In this document: one piece after another, positions 39,901 through 53,700 of the stretch
Layout of the letters: each line of letters opens with the position of its first letter
How positions within the stretch are numbered: position 1 is the first letter of the stretch
Origin: Paragordius varius
Lineage: Eukaryota > Nematomorpha
Length of the DNA stretch: 64,000 nt
Reading direction: 5' to 3'
NCBI GenBank assembly: GCA_964247055.1
Contig: OZ176056.1
Location: forward strand, 6,014,001-6,078,000
Program-made: the position numbers and the translations under genes
The notes under the pieces: model-generated
The model's input: the letters and a program-made list of their open reading frames with translations, nothing else
Databases searched by the model: none
Told to the model about the DNA's origin: nothing

Positions 39901-42900
39901 ACCGTGTATATTAAAAATAGGAATTTATTTTAACAACTACATTTTCCACATCTAGGGGTAACAAATCAGCAGCTGTTTGAATAGCGTTGTGTATTATATG
40001 CTCTGCAGACCCAACGTCAATAATGTTTTGATTAAGATTATCTGTTAATTTATGAAAAATATTTTTTGTTCCCCTCCTTGCTTTTCCACCAAAGTTCTTA
40101 TTGCTGTTGTCAGCGCAATATGCGATAATTTTGTCTTTTAAATTATTTTTTTCTAGAATATGCATTATTGAAGTAAATATTATTTCGGAATTTTGACTGG
40201 GTAGGGAAATTAAATGTAAATTTTAATTTTTACTCCGGTTTCTGAATCAAAATATCTTATCAAAGTGGAAAATAATTTTGTTTCAAGGTGATTTGATGCA
40301 TCAGAATATAGGGATAAGAAATTAATTTTTAGCAAATCTTTTTGTATTTCAGAAAATGCATGTGGCGAAAGGACATTACACACAATGGCTTCAGCCTTTG
40401 TACGGGCACATGTAATTTTTTTATGAAATAACGTGCGAATAACCTGTGAGGTACAGTCCATAGATCTAAAGGAATGATTGTGATTAACGGCTTGAAGAGA
40501 TAACACGCCCTCAGCTAGTGCCAAATTCTTTTCTTCCTCTCCAAAAGCGGTTTTTTGAAAACAATCGCTCATTTTGTAAGATGATGCCATTATATCTAAA
40601 CATATTTTATGTTTCTGTGTTTCCATATGCTTTGTAATATCATGCTTGCTGACATGTGCTAGGGTGAATTCCCCCTCGCATATAAAACATTTAATAGATG
40701 ATTCATTCTTCGTTTTTTTAATAAAAGGAAAATCTTTCATTAATTCATCGTTGAATTTACAACCTCTTTTTGTGCTCATTTATAAACTACTAATAGTATA
40801 ATAAATATTATATTAACTTAATTTTCTGAAATTAACGTGTAAGGTACCGATTTGTGGTATTAATTTGGTTTTTTAATAATGTTGGCAAGTAAAACTAAAA
40901 TATTAGTATAATAAATATTATATTACCTTAATTTTCTGGAATAAACGTGTAAGGTACCAATTTGTGGTATCAATTTGTCTTTTAATCTAGAGATTTGTGG
41001 TATAAACTTGGCTTTTTGATAATAATGACAGTGGTAGTAGGAAGGAAAGTGTATAATTATATGATATAAGTTTCGAAAAAAATAAATATTTTTAATTTAA
41101 AAATAAAAAATTTAAAATTAAAATTTACATAGATTTTAAAGATATTTAATGATAAAAAATTTAAACGGATAAAAGAAATTTATTCGTAGTTAAAAAATTT
41201 TTTTATATAATCGTGAAAAAGCGGGACATTTTAAAAAGTAGCGGGACGCGGGACAAAGTGTGAAAAAGCGGGACGTCTGGTCACCTTAGGCATAAAACAT
41301 ATTTCATATAAATAAAAAATTAAATTAGCCTGAAAATTCAAAATTTGTGTTAGAGGGTTTTTAAATTTTCATAAACTCACATTTATTGAGGGTTAAATTG
41401 GGGCTTAAATGGTATTTATAACATCGCTTTATAATAAAATATTTTTCCAATTATAATTAATCTGATTAAAGTTTTGAATTAAAGTAAACTTCAAGTTATA
41501 TAAATTTACTTTTATTGTCAAGAGCGGGTTTGGGCAAATTCGTTAAAATTTGCAACACATTTTTGGCTAATGCATTGTGATTAGGCAAATGTAATTCAAA
41601 CCTACAAGAATTGTCAAGGGTTGACCAATTTGTCGTTTGACTTGAAGAATATTTTTGATAGCTACCGGCATTCTTTTGTAAAGAAAAATTGGGTTGTTTC
41701 CAACTCTCATTCGTGCTAGAGTTATTGTCAGTCCTCATATCATTTCCTGCAGGTTCCATAACAAAACTGTTTGGGAAAAATATTTGACCCGTATCGAGAT
41801 TGGCATAGAAAAATGGATGGTACTATATTTTTTTAAAAAATAAGATTAGTTATTTTTAAATGTAATATTTTTTGTCCTTTAGGCTATGCCTATGTTTATG
41901 GTTAGGTTCGAACGGAAAAATTTATTTTATTTATTATTCTTAAATTTTAATTATGATTTAAGGTGTGCCAAATTTTATATAATTCTTAAATCTTTAAACA
42001 TTTGAAGTGTAAAAACTATGGTTGATAAAGACAATTATTTTAAATAAAATAAATGATCAATGTTGCGAGCGCAATAACTAGAAAATATTAACTTATTTTC
42101 AAAAGTGTAATTTATACATTATATAATATCGTTTTTTATATTGATTTATCAAAAATAATTAAAAATTTTTTAACCCAGGAATGCTTTAAAATTTGGCCGG
42201 ATTTGCAAATTGCATTTGAGTTTATAATTAAATGAGTTAAAAATATTTTATTAATCTTATCAATTGCGTTTACATATATATAACAATAATCACACTGTTA
42301 AAACGTTATGACAGCTTCAAACTAAATTTAAAACCAATTGATATTTAATATATTAAACCATAAAGATATTATACAAATATTTTAAATATTTATTTACTTC
42401 TATTTAATTTCAAAAAAAATGTACAAATCTCCATTTTAAACTTATTTAACAGTTTTAACCAGGATTGCCTCAAAGCTATAGCTAAACGGCATTTTCGAAC
42501 TAAAAAATACGACGAGCCGCATTAAAATCTAAAAACAACATCTAAACTTTATATAATCTGTACAATTAATATGCCAAAACACAACCTATAATGTTTGTAA
42601 AATTGAAGCAATAATATTTCAAACAAGTCATTCATAACACTTCAAAAAAGTTTTTGAGGAATAAATTAATTATATTTATATTTTGTATTTTACCAATATT
42701 TCATAAATGAAAAATAAATTATACAATTTTAATTTTATTGAGCACAGAATATAGCTAATGACCGTATCTTGAGTACCCTTGATTTAAAACTGTCACTCAC
42801 TAATTAACTAGTTAGTGTATACCAAATTTAAATTTACTAATTGTATTGTACCATTCCTTCCAAATAACTAAGGACACTGCTGTCCGCAGCAACATTAAAA

Positions 42901-43778
42901 TCTTTTTTCGATACATCATCATTACAATTATAGCTTGAGGCTATGGTAGTTGATTGAAGTAATAAGCCCATACAAAATGGAACGGGCGCTTGAATAAAAT
43001 TAATCAAAGAGAGTGGTAACAGTGGGACATACACATGATTATATTCAAATGGATATATTAAACAACGCAGTGTTTGACAAAATGCCACAAGCTTTTCTCC
43101 ATCTAGATATGCCAAAATAGATATACAGTAAAAATTAAAGTTATGCGTAGAAAAAACATACGTAAAAATATAAAAAAAAATTTAAAAACACAGTCAACCA
43201 CACTTTTTAGACTATATTATACATTGTTATGCATTTAAAATAGGGAAGAGTTTTTGTTGTTATCAAATAATTCATATAGGAAAAATTAAGGTTCAAATAT
43301 GGTTATCTTTTAAAATAATTATATATCATTATATTTTTACATTCGTCTGTATAATAATTTTTACTGTAAATATATAGGCAGAAACTTTTAAATGCGGATA
43401 AAGTCAACTTATAACCATGAATGTAAAATATATGGTATAATTAAATAACACGTCAAAATTGATATCGTATTCTTGGCGCAAAAAAACCCACAAACTATTG
43501 TTGTGTTAAAAAGTACACCTTATGTTTTAAACTTATTTTAATAATTTAAATTGCCAAATAACCAGCACAAGTTTATGTTTATTGGTGCTTTCTTTCTAAA
43601 AAAAGGCCTCTAAAAGTTAGTCTACATAAAGTTGAGTTATAAAATGCATTAAATTCAAACCTTTTGAAACAATCAACAATTGTTTCTCTAACAGAAGGTA
43701 TACCATAATGTAGAGAAAAAGATCAATGTTATCAAAGATGCCCAATACCCAAGCTATATCGTATTGAAAGATTGGTAA

Positions 43779-43828
<50 letters not shown>

Positions 43829-44742
43829 GTATGTATGTATTAAATAAAATATAAAAATATGGGATATGAAACAAATAATAATTAGGATTTTCTGAATGAG
43901 TTAAAAATTCAGAGGACAAGGTAAGGCAGTGTGTTTCATTAAAGAATTCGTATAAATTACATCAAAGTTTCTCATTTTAATATCGTTTATAAATTTTGTC
44001 TAATACACATTATTTTTAGATATAATTAACTTAATACACTGATTTTTTAAGTGTAATTAAGAATATAAAACCCTTGTATGCATGGCCTTTTATAGATTTA
44101 TGGAATATTACCGGCATCTAAATTGTTGAAATAATTTTTAAATTTAGTTGTATTTGTTAGGTCATGTTGATAATATAAGTTATGCATTCTTTTACTATGA
44201 AAATTAAAAAAAAGCAAAATTTGATAGTAAATTTTTCCATATAATTGCAATCAAATTATTGATTATTGCGATAAATAAAAAAAGCGTTAATAAAAATAAT
44301 ATCTAGTACCTTTGTGAAGAACGTTGTGGATTTTAGCTTTAAGTATACTACAATCATTATTTTCTGGCGCCTTAGCCCAAAAATCATTTATATTGAAAGT
44401 TAGGAAACGGTAATATAAAGAATATTCTGTTATGTCAGTGTTGCTATACAAATTTTTAAAAGATATTTCCTCCGGAAAATGCGTAATTTGTCGAATAAAT
44501 TGAGATATAATGTGTGCTTTCCAGCCCATACATAAGGTATTGGGTGATATTCTATATTAAATAATTTAATAAAATATATATTCTGTAAATTTTTTCTTAA
44601 CAAAGCTCAATAAGCCTTACAATATATTTTAATCAATTAAACTAAATAAAAACTTTTCAAAATCACGGGTGATTGTTTCGTTCGGATTGATTTCATTCTA
44701 TTATAAAAAAATTCCAAACTTATTATATATCTATATATATAT

Positions 44743-44780
<38 letters not shown>

Positions 44781-47700
44781 CATAATGTGCTAAATTTAAG
44801 GTAAAAAAATGTTAATTGTATTTATGGATCAAAAAACTTACCAGCTTCCAAACCGATTTAAATACTCAACCTAAATGTTTGTGTTTCAATAATCTTTGAA
44901 TTTAATAAAAAGCGCGTAAAATTCCAATAATTAAATTTTAATAAAATCAAAATTATTTATATTTAGTAAAAAATTTGATATAAAAATTCTAAAATTGAAA
45001 AATTTTTAAATATCAGTTTTGTTTAAAAAACGCTTAATTTTCACACATTAGCGTCCTAATTTTTATGGTAAAAACATATGATATACACATTTGGCATGTA
45101 AGATATACAGGAATAAAAATAGGCTATTTTTAAAAAATTTATAATAAAATTATAAAATATTTATACTTTGAATAAAATTTAAAATGTGTCTTGGGTAATC
45201 AGATAATTTTAAAGTAAAAGTGGTTAATTACGTCGCGAAAGTATGGGCCCTAGGTTTAGGTTTACAATTAACTAAAATGTGACTTATTATAAATGCCAAT
45301 GTTTGCAGGGCACATCATCATAATAAAGGGTAGGATTTTACGCAACACATGCCCTTTTGTACAACTAATGATTTTACAGCTCAATAAATGGCCTTTTCCA
45401 TGCCCTAGTCAACACCGCGTGGAGATGGCAATGTAAAACATAAATTGCCATTTAATCAAATGTACCTACCTACCTTGATAAAATTTAACACAATTTGTTT
45501 AAATTGAACCATATCTATGCTGTTTGAATACATTGTATCCAATGTAACCAAAAGTTGAAACATAGTATCAAGCAGTTGACGATAAATTTGGGTGTAAGAT
45601 GAATCCGTTATAATACACATGGTTTCAGTGGCATATAAATCGTGGATTGTTTCATCGTAAATAACATCTATGGCACAAGTTGATTGGAATATAAATTATT
45701 GTATTATATATATATATATATATACCATTTCCACCTCATACTCACCCAAGAACAATCTCAAATCACCTTAAATGAATTATGTGAATATCATAAATTACTT
45801 AAAAAATTATACAAAATAGAATAAATAATAAACTATGGTATAAAGAAATATTTCATATTAATGATGAGATAGTTATATTAGCTCAAAAACGCATGATAGG
45901 GCAAAAGAACTGCTTAATGATGATTTTGAATTGTTTAAGGGTGAGTTAGAGGTGTAAATAGTATTTGGTTTTCTCTTAAATAATAATATACCATTATTCA
46001 TATCATACAGCTTATCCGTTATATGTAAACTATCCATAGCATAATTCTAAAAAATGAAAAAAAAAGCAAATATTAAATTGTACACGATAGTTTTTACAAT
46101 ATTTGAGTCAAAAACTTACGAATTGTGAGGTTAATGAATCTAATAAATCTGGTGGTTTAACCGTAAAGGGTGTCTTATTTTCCCTAATGTGCAGTAATGA
46201 AAATGACCAAGACACCGATTTTGGGTTTGATACTGATATAGATTGTGTCAAGACATTAGATGTAGTCTAGATTATATTTGGAAATATTAAAATATGGTGG
46301 TTATATATATATATATATAATTCTGTATGATTTTTATTTGTACAATTAATTATAATATAGAATGTGTACGCACTGTTTAGTTTGATATTAGCTTTAATTT
46401 AAAAAAGTATAATTTAAAACATTTTGGCATATACCTTAAAATTTAGGGTCAAAATTTAGTTATTCTATTTTAGTGTTTTTATTAAGTGAGACCTCAGATT
46501 TATTAATTTCAAATAATTTTCGCCGACAAAAGAATAAATAAGTTACATGTTTTTAGGGATTTGTAAAATTTCGATCTTATTTATTTTATGTATCAACACA
46601 TTCTAGTGTTATACAAAATTTTTATAAGTTTTGGCATTTATACAGTAATTAAAAATCGTTTAAAATGCAAAAATAGCATTCTCAAAAATATGATAAAACA
46701 ATTTTAATCTAAAAAGTTGAAATAAAACTGAATTACCGTATTATTTTGGCTCATGGACATATTTTGATCCTTTCTACCCTTAATAATAATGGATTCAGTT
46801 AAAATATTTGGTTCATTGGATACACTAAAATTTTGTTGAGGAGTGGTTACACATTCATTATTTTCTGTGGTCGAATTATCATCAATAAAAGTACATCTAG
46901 GAAAAATAGCATAAGATATATAATATACTTTTTAGAGTCTCTTTTTCCTTTTTTATTAAAGGGTAAGGACTTAAATTGTATCCGGATTTGTCAAGGCTTT
47001 AGCACTCGCCTGCCCAGGGCTGACAGTGATGATGGAAAAACTGCACATTTTAGGGGTTCGAACTCTGGCACGCAGTGTAAGAGTCCGGCGCCCTACCTAC
47101 TATACCATCACAAGAATATATTTCATTTACAATTGAAATTCATCCTCGCAAACAATTTTTCCCTCCGAACAATTCAAATTCCCTCTGTAACAATTCAAAA
47201 TAAATTAGATGTTTTCGAGAACTGAAATATATCTTTATGACTTATTATTTTTTCAGTATTATTTTAATTGTGAACAAAAATTCATTTTTTAAAAATAAAG
47301 GTAATTTTTAATTTTAAAAACCATATATTTTATTAAAATTGAAAAAAGGTTTAAAATATTTTGAAACAAAAACAATATGTACCGATAAAAATCCAGGGGA
47401 ACTGGATTACCATATTCCTTGCTAGCTAAAAAAATATTTGGATAAAATGGAAATAAAAAAATAAAAAATATATATAATAATTTATGAAAATGATATTTTT
47501 ATAGTCTGTTTTTGCTATAAATCAAAATATTTTCGTTTTCTAATTGATTTATTTTTATGGAGTTTTTTTTCCAAAGCGGATTTATATATTATATTAAAAA
47601 TATATACCCCTACATATTAACATAAATATATCTAGGATTTAGCATTAATTTAAATTTATCTAATTTTTGCGGATATTTATGTTTACTAGACAATAGTTAA

Positions 47701-50700
47701 TATTTTAAATAAAATTGGATGGAAAATGTTAGGATTATTTGGAGTTTTGTCACGAATGAATTCCCGCCACAACTTACGATCTTATATTGTTCTGTGGTAA
47801 GGCTAAGTATATTTTTATATTATCATTATAAGAAAAGAGTGGTCGTCCCTTTCTTTTTTTGCCATCAACATTAATGTTTTTAACAGTTTTTAAAGGATGG
47901 CTGGCGTATCTTCTCTGAGTATGACCCTAGAGAAGCAATCTATTAGTTTGGATGATATAATCGATTCTATCGGTTTTTTAATAAAAGTTGGTAATTCTGG
48001 TGTACGAAAGCATTTGAGCATTCAGCTTTCACTAGTTGGGAGTTTTGTTTAATTAGTTCTTTTGTTTTATGCCCAAGTTTCAGAACCATAGGTAAGAGCT
48101 GGTCTTATTCCCACTTTGTAAATATATCATTTATTATGATTGTTACCATTTTTGTTTTAAAAAACATATTTTTAACTGATTATATTTTATCCAACCTTGT
48201 TGTATTCTTCTTTTGATAGCCTTTTGTAGGTTTCCCTGAGATGATATAACATCATCTAAGTAAACAAAAGAGTGTATCAATTCGATATTATGACCATCAA
48301 TGTTAAGTAACTTTAGTGGATTAAAAATATTATTACTATCAAACAATTTAAACATTAAAAATTTATTGCATTTGTTAACTTGCCTTTTATGTTAGAGCAC
48401 TTTTTATGTACCCATATTTGACATGATATGCATTTAAAGGAATCCGAACGTAGTTTTTTCCTGCAGATGGAGCAGGGGTATCTGGGTGTTTCACTTTCAC
48501 CCGTTATCATTATTTTTGTTTTTGTCGGGTTTGTAATTATTCCATATTGCTATAGGCAGTTTTTCTAGTTATTTGCCAGTTGATCCCATGATCGTGTCGT
48601 TATCACGAGGTCGTTGGCGAATAAAATTTCCCAAGAGCACTCGGTTCTTATATCTTCTGTTGCCGCATCCATTATAGTAATGAAGAGGAGTGGGCTTAGA
48701 ATTGAACCTTGATGCAGTCCAGCGTTGGTTGGGAAGTTGCTTGTATTGCCGACATTGGTTCTAATGTTGTATTTTTATAAATAGTAATATGATTCGTATA
48801 GTAAGTTGCTCTATTCCGTTCTTAGGCAATGCCCATTGAATTGTGGGAGCGTGGTATTTGATCAGACGCACGTTCAAGATCTACAAAGACATGATATAGC
48901 TTTTGTTTCTTTTCCAAATATTTTTCTTGTAAGCGTCTTGCAAACTGATTTGAATCTATGTTTATATGTTTTCTCAGCCTGTTTTCTAATATAATTTTGA
49001 ATAACTTAAATGTATGTTTCGGAAGTTTCAAAAGTCTGTAGGACGATGTTTTTAGTCGATCGTCTTTATTTTTATAAATGGGGATTATTCTGCTGTTCTT
49101 CCAATCGCTGGGAGTTTGGTTTGTTATTATTATTTGGTAAGAGTTTAGTCAGATACTCTGCAGTATCTTTGATGGGTCGGATGAGGTCGATTGAAAGGCT
49201 GCTTGGGCCTGGAGCTTTGTTGCTTTCTAATTTATTGATTGCAGTTGTGACTTCATATAAGGTGATTTCTTGTATGGGACCAGCTACTAATGTAACTGTG
49301 CTAAAATATTTGGTAGGATTTTTTTGGTTGACTTGTTTTTCTAAGTTTGTTTTCCAAATTTCTTTGACTTTCGAATCATCTTTGACACATTTTATGGTTT
49401 TAACATCTTTATTACTATTGTTAAGGTTTTTGAGTCTTTTTAAGATCGTTTGGTTTTTAAAATCTTTTTCTAAGCGATTTTAACAGATTTTTAATTAATG
49501 GCGCGTCGAATGGCCTTTTGAACATCTCGTTTTTTATCATTATAAACTTTTTATCATCATTATTTTTGGCTTTTCCATTTTTTATAGGCTTGGCATTTTT
49601 CGCACAACAATGGTTTTATATCATTTTTCCACCACCAATTTTTTCGATGTCTCATAGGTTTAGTAAAGCCGCAATGTTTTTTGGCAGATGTAAGAGTTGT
49701 GGATTTAAAGTTTTTCCATAAAATTTCGAAATTGTTTCCGGTAAATTTTAATCTGTGTTTTGAGTATAATAGGATAATCATTTTGGATGCTTTAATAGCT
49801 TTATTTATTTTTTGTGGTTGAAATACGGTCTTACGAATTTTCTCAATAACACTGGACAACAAATTTTTCTGCCACTCGAGTTTTTTGAATTTCTGATATT
49901 TAGTATCATTTTAACAGTAAATCTGAAATAAAAATTATAACTCGTTGAAAGAATTTTGTATAATTTGATTTTTTTGATTATGCGCCCTCTTTATCAAAAT
50001 TTTACTAAAAAATATTTTTTCTTTGAAAATATATAAGTAGTGCCCATTTGTAATATATCATTCGAAAGAGTAATAAAAACTCTATAAAATGCATACTAAT
50101 ATGTATTACATCGACAGTTACTATTGGACACAAAGAGCGACAAACGCGCGAAGCGAGAGCATTTTTATTAATTATTATATTTTTAAAACTAATGGATGAA
50201 AATAGCTCAAACTTTGTTTAGATGGTGATGAATGTCCAAAAAAGATAACACAAAAAAGTTTTTTTGATTAAAACATTTTTTTATTGCTTTTATGTCACTC
50301 AAAACAGCCATTTTTACGTTTTTTTTTGTTTTTAAAAAATTACCATTTCATCAATATTAATTTATTTTCTTTACAAGGCTGATAATTTCGAAATTTTAAA
50401 GATAAAAACAAAGTTAAAAGTATTTTTGATCTTTTATAGCCATTATGTAATAAATTTACATAACTATGCATTTTAGTATCTACTAGGTAATATATTTATG
50501 ATAATAATAATTTTTATTAAAAAAGCAAACCAAAAGCTTTTTCAAACATTTTTTTTAAATTAAATACTAATATAACCCTAATAATTATATTAAAATAATT
50601 TATATGATTTTCCAATTAGTTTGTCTATAAAAATTCTTGACTTATTTAAGGATTGAAAATTTCGACCATTTAAATCCAAATAACTTTTACATCCGATTGA

Positions 50701-53700
50701 TTTAAATGACTTACTACCATTTAAAAGATGCATTATTTTGCGCTCTTTCGAATGATATAAAATACATGGCTTCATATCTAAAACTTTTAATTTTCGAAAT
50801 TTCGAGTTTAATGTTAAATCGGGGTCAAAAATTATCGATAAACTCTAATATAAAAAAATTCTTCCATGCTAGACCAATTTTCTTTTCAGATATACTAATT
50901 ATGCCCTTTAATGAAATAAATTTTAAGTTTACAAGAATGGCAGTTAAAAAAAGTTAAAATTTGTTGTCTAGTGTAATTATAGATGCTGTAGTTAGCTTGT
51001 GTTGGTAAGAGGATTGATGGTAAGTTTTGATGTTTGTTAGATGTTTCCTAATTTTCGAAATATCAAAGATGAGTGGTCACCAGAATTATATGTTATATGC
51101 TGATTGGTTTTTTTCTTAAAATGGGTATTTACAACTTTAAGTTGATTTGCATTACTAAATTCTAGTAAACTCTCACCCATCTTATCGAGAGTTTATATAC
51201 CATTTCCGCCTTGAACATTATAGTAATCATTGCTATCATTACTTATATGGCAATTAAAATCACCACCAACAAAAGTTTGTTCGCTAGAAGAAGTTTTGTT
51301 CATCAAATCATAGAGGTCTTCCCAATATTTGTTTTGTTTCACTTAGACCAGATTGAGGTGTGTAAGTTGAAACAATATTTATTACATTACACTGCTCAAC
51401 AAGGTTTTGCACCACCCCATTATTTTTGCATTTTCTGATACCTAATGGCATGGAAAGGCCAAAACAAAAAAGAAAATTGAGGCCACCAATTTTCTGAAAT
51501 TTAATTTTTAAATTTGTATTTAATTTAAAAATAACAATCATTCCTCGTGTACATATGTTTAAATATTCAAACGAACAAGTCGATACAAGTAATATTCCAT
51601 GCATCAATAACAAAATTCTAGGCATTAAATAAGATACTAAACAAGCTAAGAGCCAAAGTATTAAAAATCTAAAAGGGGCTTATGTATAGTGTGATAGATC
51701 CGGGCGGCTGCACAAGCTCTGCATATCCCCCAAGCGATCCAATTATGCCATATATGGCAAAGATAACAATAAGTAATCGTAAAGCCCGATAAGAGAGACT
51801 TGCAAGCAAAATCCAGGCAAATTGACATGTCAAATTAACCAATTCACAGAATAAAGTTAGATAAATTCTACAATTAAATTGAATTAAAAGATTAGGTAAA
51901 TACAAACGGTCCAATCCCATAATAGTAAATTCTACTAAAAGTGGCTACACAACATCCATCTGAAATTAAAAATACAAAACAATCAATAATTTTAAAAATA
52001 AAGTATATCCACTAGGTATAAATAAAGGATTTTTTGTAAGAACCAACTCAAGAAAAAAAATAATAAGTACTCGAAAGGACGAAAACTAACAAAAAATATA
52101 GCCTATCTAAAGGCCGAAGGTTTAAACCATAGAATGCCTTTTTTAGTATTTTTTTAAAAATTTTTTATACGTATTAAAAATTCACTTGAAAGAAAAAGAC
52201 TAAATTTTGACGTTTAACTCCGTACTATTTTTTTCTCTCTGATATTTAAATGACATATTTATATTCAAAAGATAGAGTTTAAAACGCTTTATTAAATGAT
52301 TTTGAGTTTATAATATAATAACATTTTATTATAAAGTTATATTTAATTTTCTCTCGATTTTCTCTTGTTTTTGAAAAATTGAAAAACCTATAATATTTCA
52401 AAATTCTGATTGGCGGGATCAAAAATTTTTTTACATTCGGTTTTAAAACACTGAAATTAGTCATAATTTAAAAGTTTGAGTGGTGGTGCTCAAAAATGTC
52501 CAAATTTGTCGACTAGTGTTATCATTCATCAAAATTTTTGTTTGAATCATTCTTGGATTTAGTCTTAATACATCAATATGTTATCACGCTAGTTGTTTTC
52601 ATGAAAATCGCAACACCACCTAGACCCTTGTCGTTTCCTTTATAGAATAATGTATATCTAAGTTTTTTAATCCCTCTCCTTTCAATCTGGCCTCTTGGAT
52701 GCACAATATATCTATATTTTTTGGCTAAGAATGTTTGTTACCATTAACATTTTTACTAGACCCACATTCCATGCGGCGAATTTTAGAACTGTTTAATTAT
52801 TATTACTGAGGATATTTATTTTATCAATAGTTATTTTGGTATTATTATTCAAAGTATATATCATTTAACCTATGTTACAGTTTTGTGACTTCTAAGATCT
52901 AAAATTGGGACAGCACCAAAACACGATTGAAACGAACAGCTGTCATTAAAATCAAAAATCTAGTTTTTGTTGGAAAATGTAAGTCTGAAAGCTTTTTAAA
53001 GTTAATTATTTACATTTTCTAACTATATTATACATTTATTCTGCAGTTTTAAAGGATTTAAAAAAAGATATGGTATAATGCGCCTAAAAGGCCAAAAAAA
53101 GCACATTTTTAAATTAAGCTTCCATCTATCCTTTCGTTTTAGGTCCCAGGGTATCTGGGGTTTGTATGCACTAACTTTGTAAACAATGTTCTATCACAGA
53201 CTTGTTCGTGTTCAATATTGAATTGTGATAGATCTTGGGTCTGTTTGGACCATGTGAGTTTAGGGCGGTCTTTTCCGTTTGGGCCGGGTATGTTTAAATG
53301 TTGTATTTTTTTTACCCGGTTATCGGAATTCACGTTAAATATGCCTATAATATCGCAATCATTTGATAGTTTTATGCACATCTCCTGTGATTTGAATCAT
53401 GGTTGTTGTTTGTATTGATATTAGGACCGTGTTTATATAATTGTTTTGACCATATTAGATAATTTTGGAGTATTGAAATATCTTCTGCAGTAATTATAAG
53501 GTCGTCTGCGTAGACCTTCTCTAATATCTTGTGTTTTGTAGTCAAATATAAATATGAAAAGAAGTGGGCTTAGGACACCCTGATACAGCCCAGTATTCAT
53601 ACCAAAATACTCTGAATTCCCAACATGCAAGAACACAACTGATTGAGTTATGTAGATTAACATAATTAACCTAATGGATATTCATCTACGTTGTTGTAGC

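Larger units (their letters stand above)
47720..52810 (-). mobile_element. RTE-like LINE, decayed, split by other insertions
   Basis: On the minus strand from high to low: endonuclease start (52560-52800: NIDILCIQEARLKGEGLK, GGVAIF), endonuclease continuation (about 51150-51470: NIVSTYTPQSGL, GDFN-like and HITYNSGDHS), linker (49560-49849), reverse transcriptase (48580-49300: KLESNKAPGP, DSNQFARRLQEKYLEKK, FVDLERASDQIPR, a YADD-like box near 48620), the fingers/thumb tail (FVYLDDVISSQGN, IKRRIQQGWIKYNQL at 48340-48180) and a C-terminal piece near 47750 (LWREFIRDKTPNNPN). The order and motifs fit the RTE clade. Frames are broken many times. A CACTA-like element sits at 49850-50973 and unexplained DNA at about 51640-52520. 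Confidence 0.8.

Noticed and set aside
42852-43102. Assignment of the DENN exon to MADD, SBF/MTMR13 or DENND4
   Set aside because: The downstream RUN-PLAT-RUN order and blocks such as YKRYAF and VDYFCFTN are specific to DENND5.
46990-47112. tRNA gene (A and B box present)
   Set aside because: No clean cloverleaf, no mature 3' end, and the attached body recurs elsewhere; better explained as a SINE.
46833-47225. 130-codon plus-strand open frame
   Set aside because: It overlaps, antisense, a DENND5 exon, then a SINE and part of a foldback element; the frame is chance.
49010-49721. 157- and 67-codon plus-strand frames
   Set aside because: Antisense of the RTE-like LINE; hydrophobic only because of T-rich codons.
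51669-51959. Host membrane-protein exon
   Set aside because: Good acceptor upstream, but all frames hit stops close to it and no neighbouring exon could be found; kept only as an unexplained segment.
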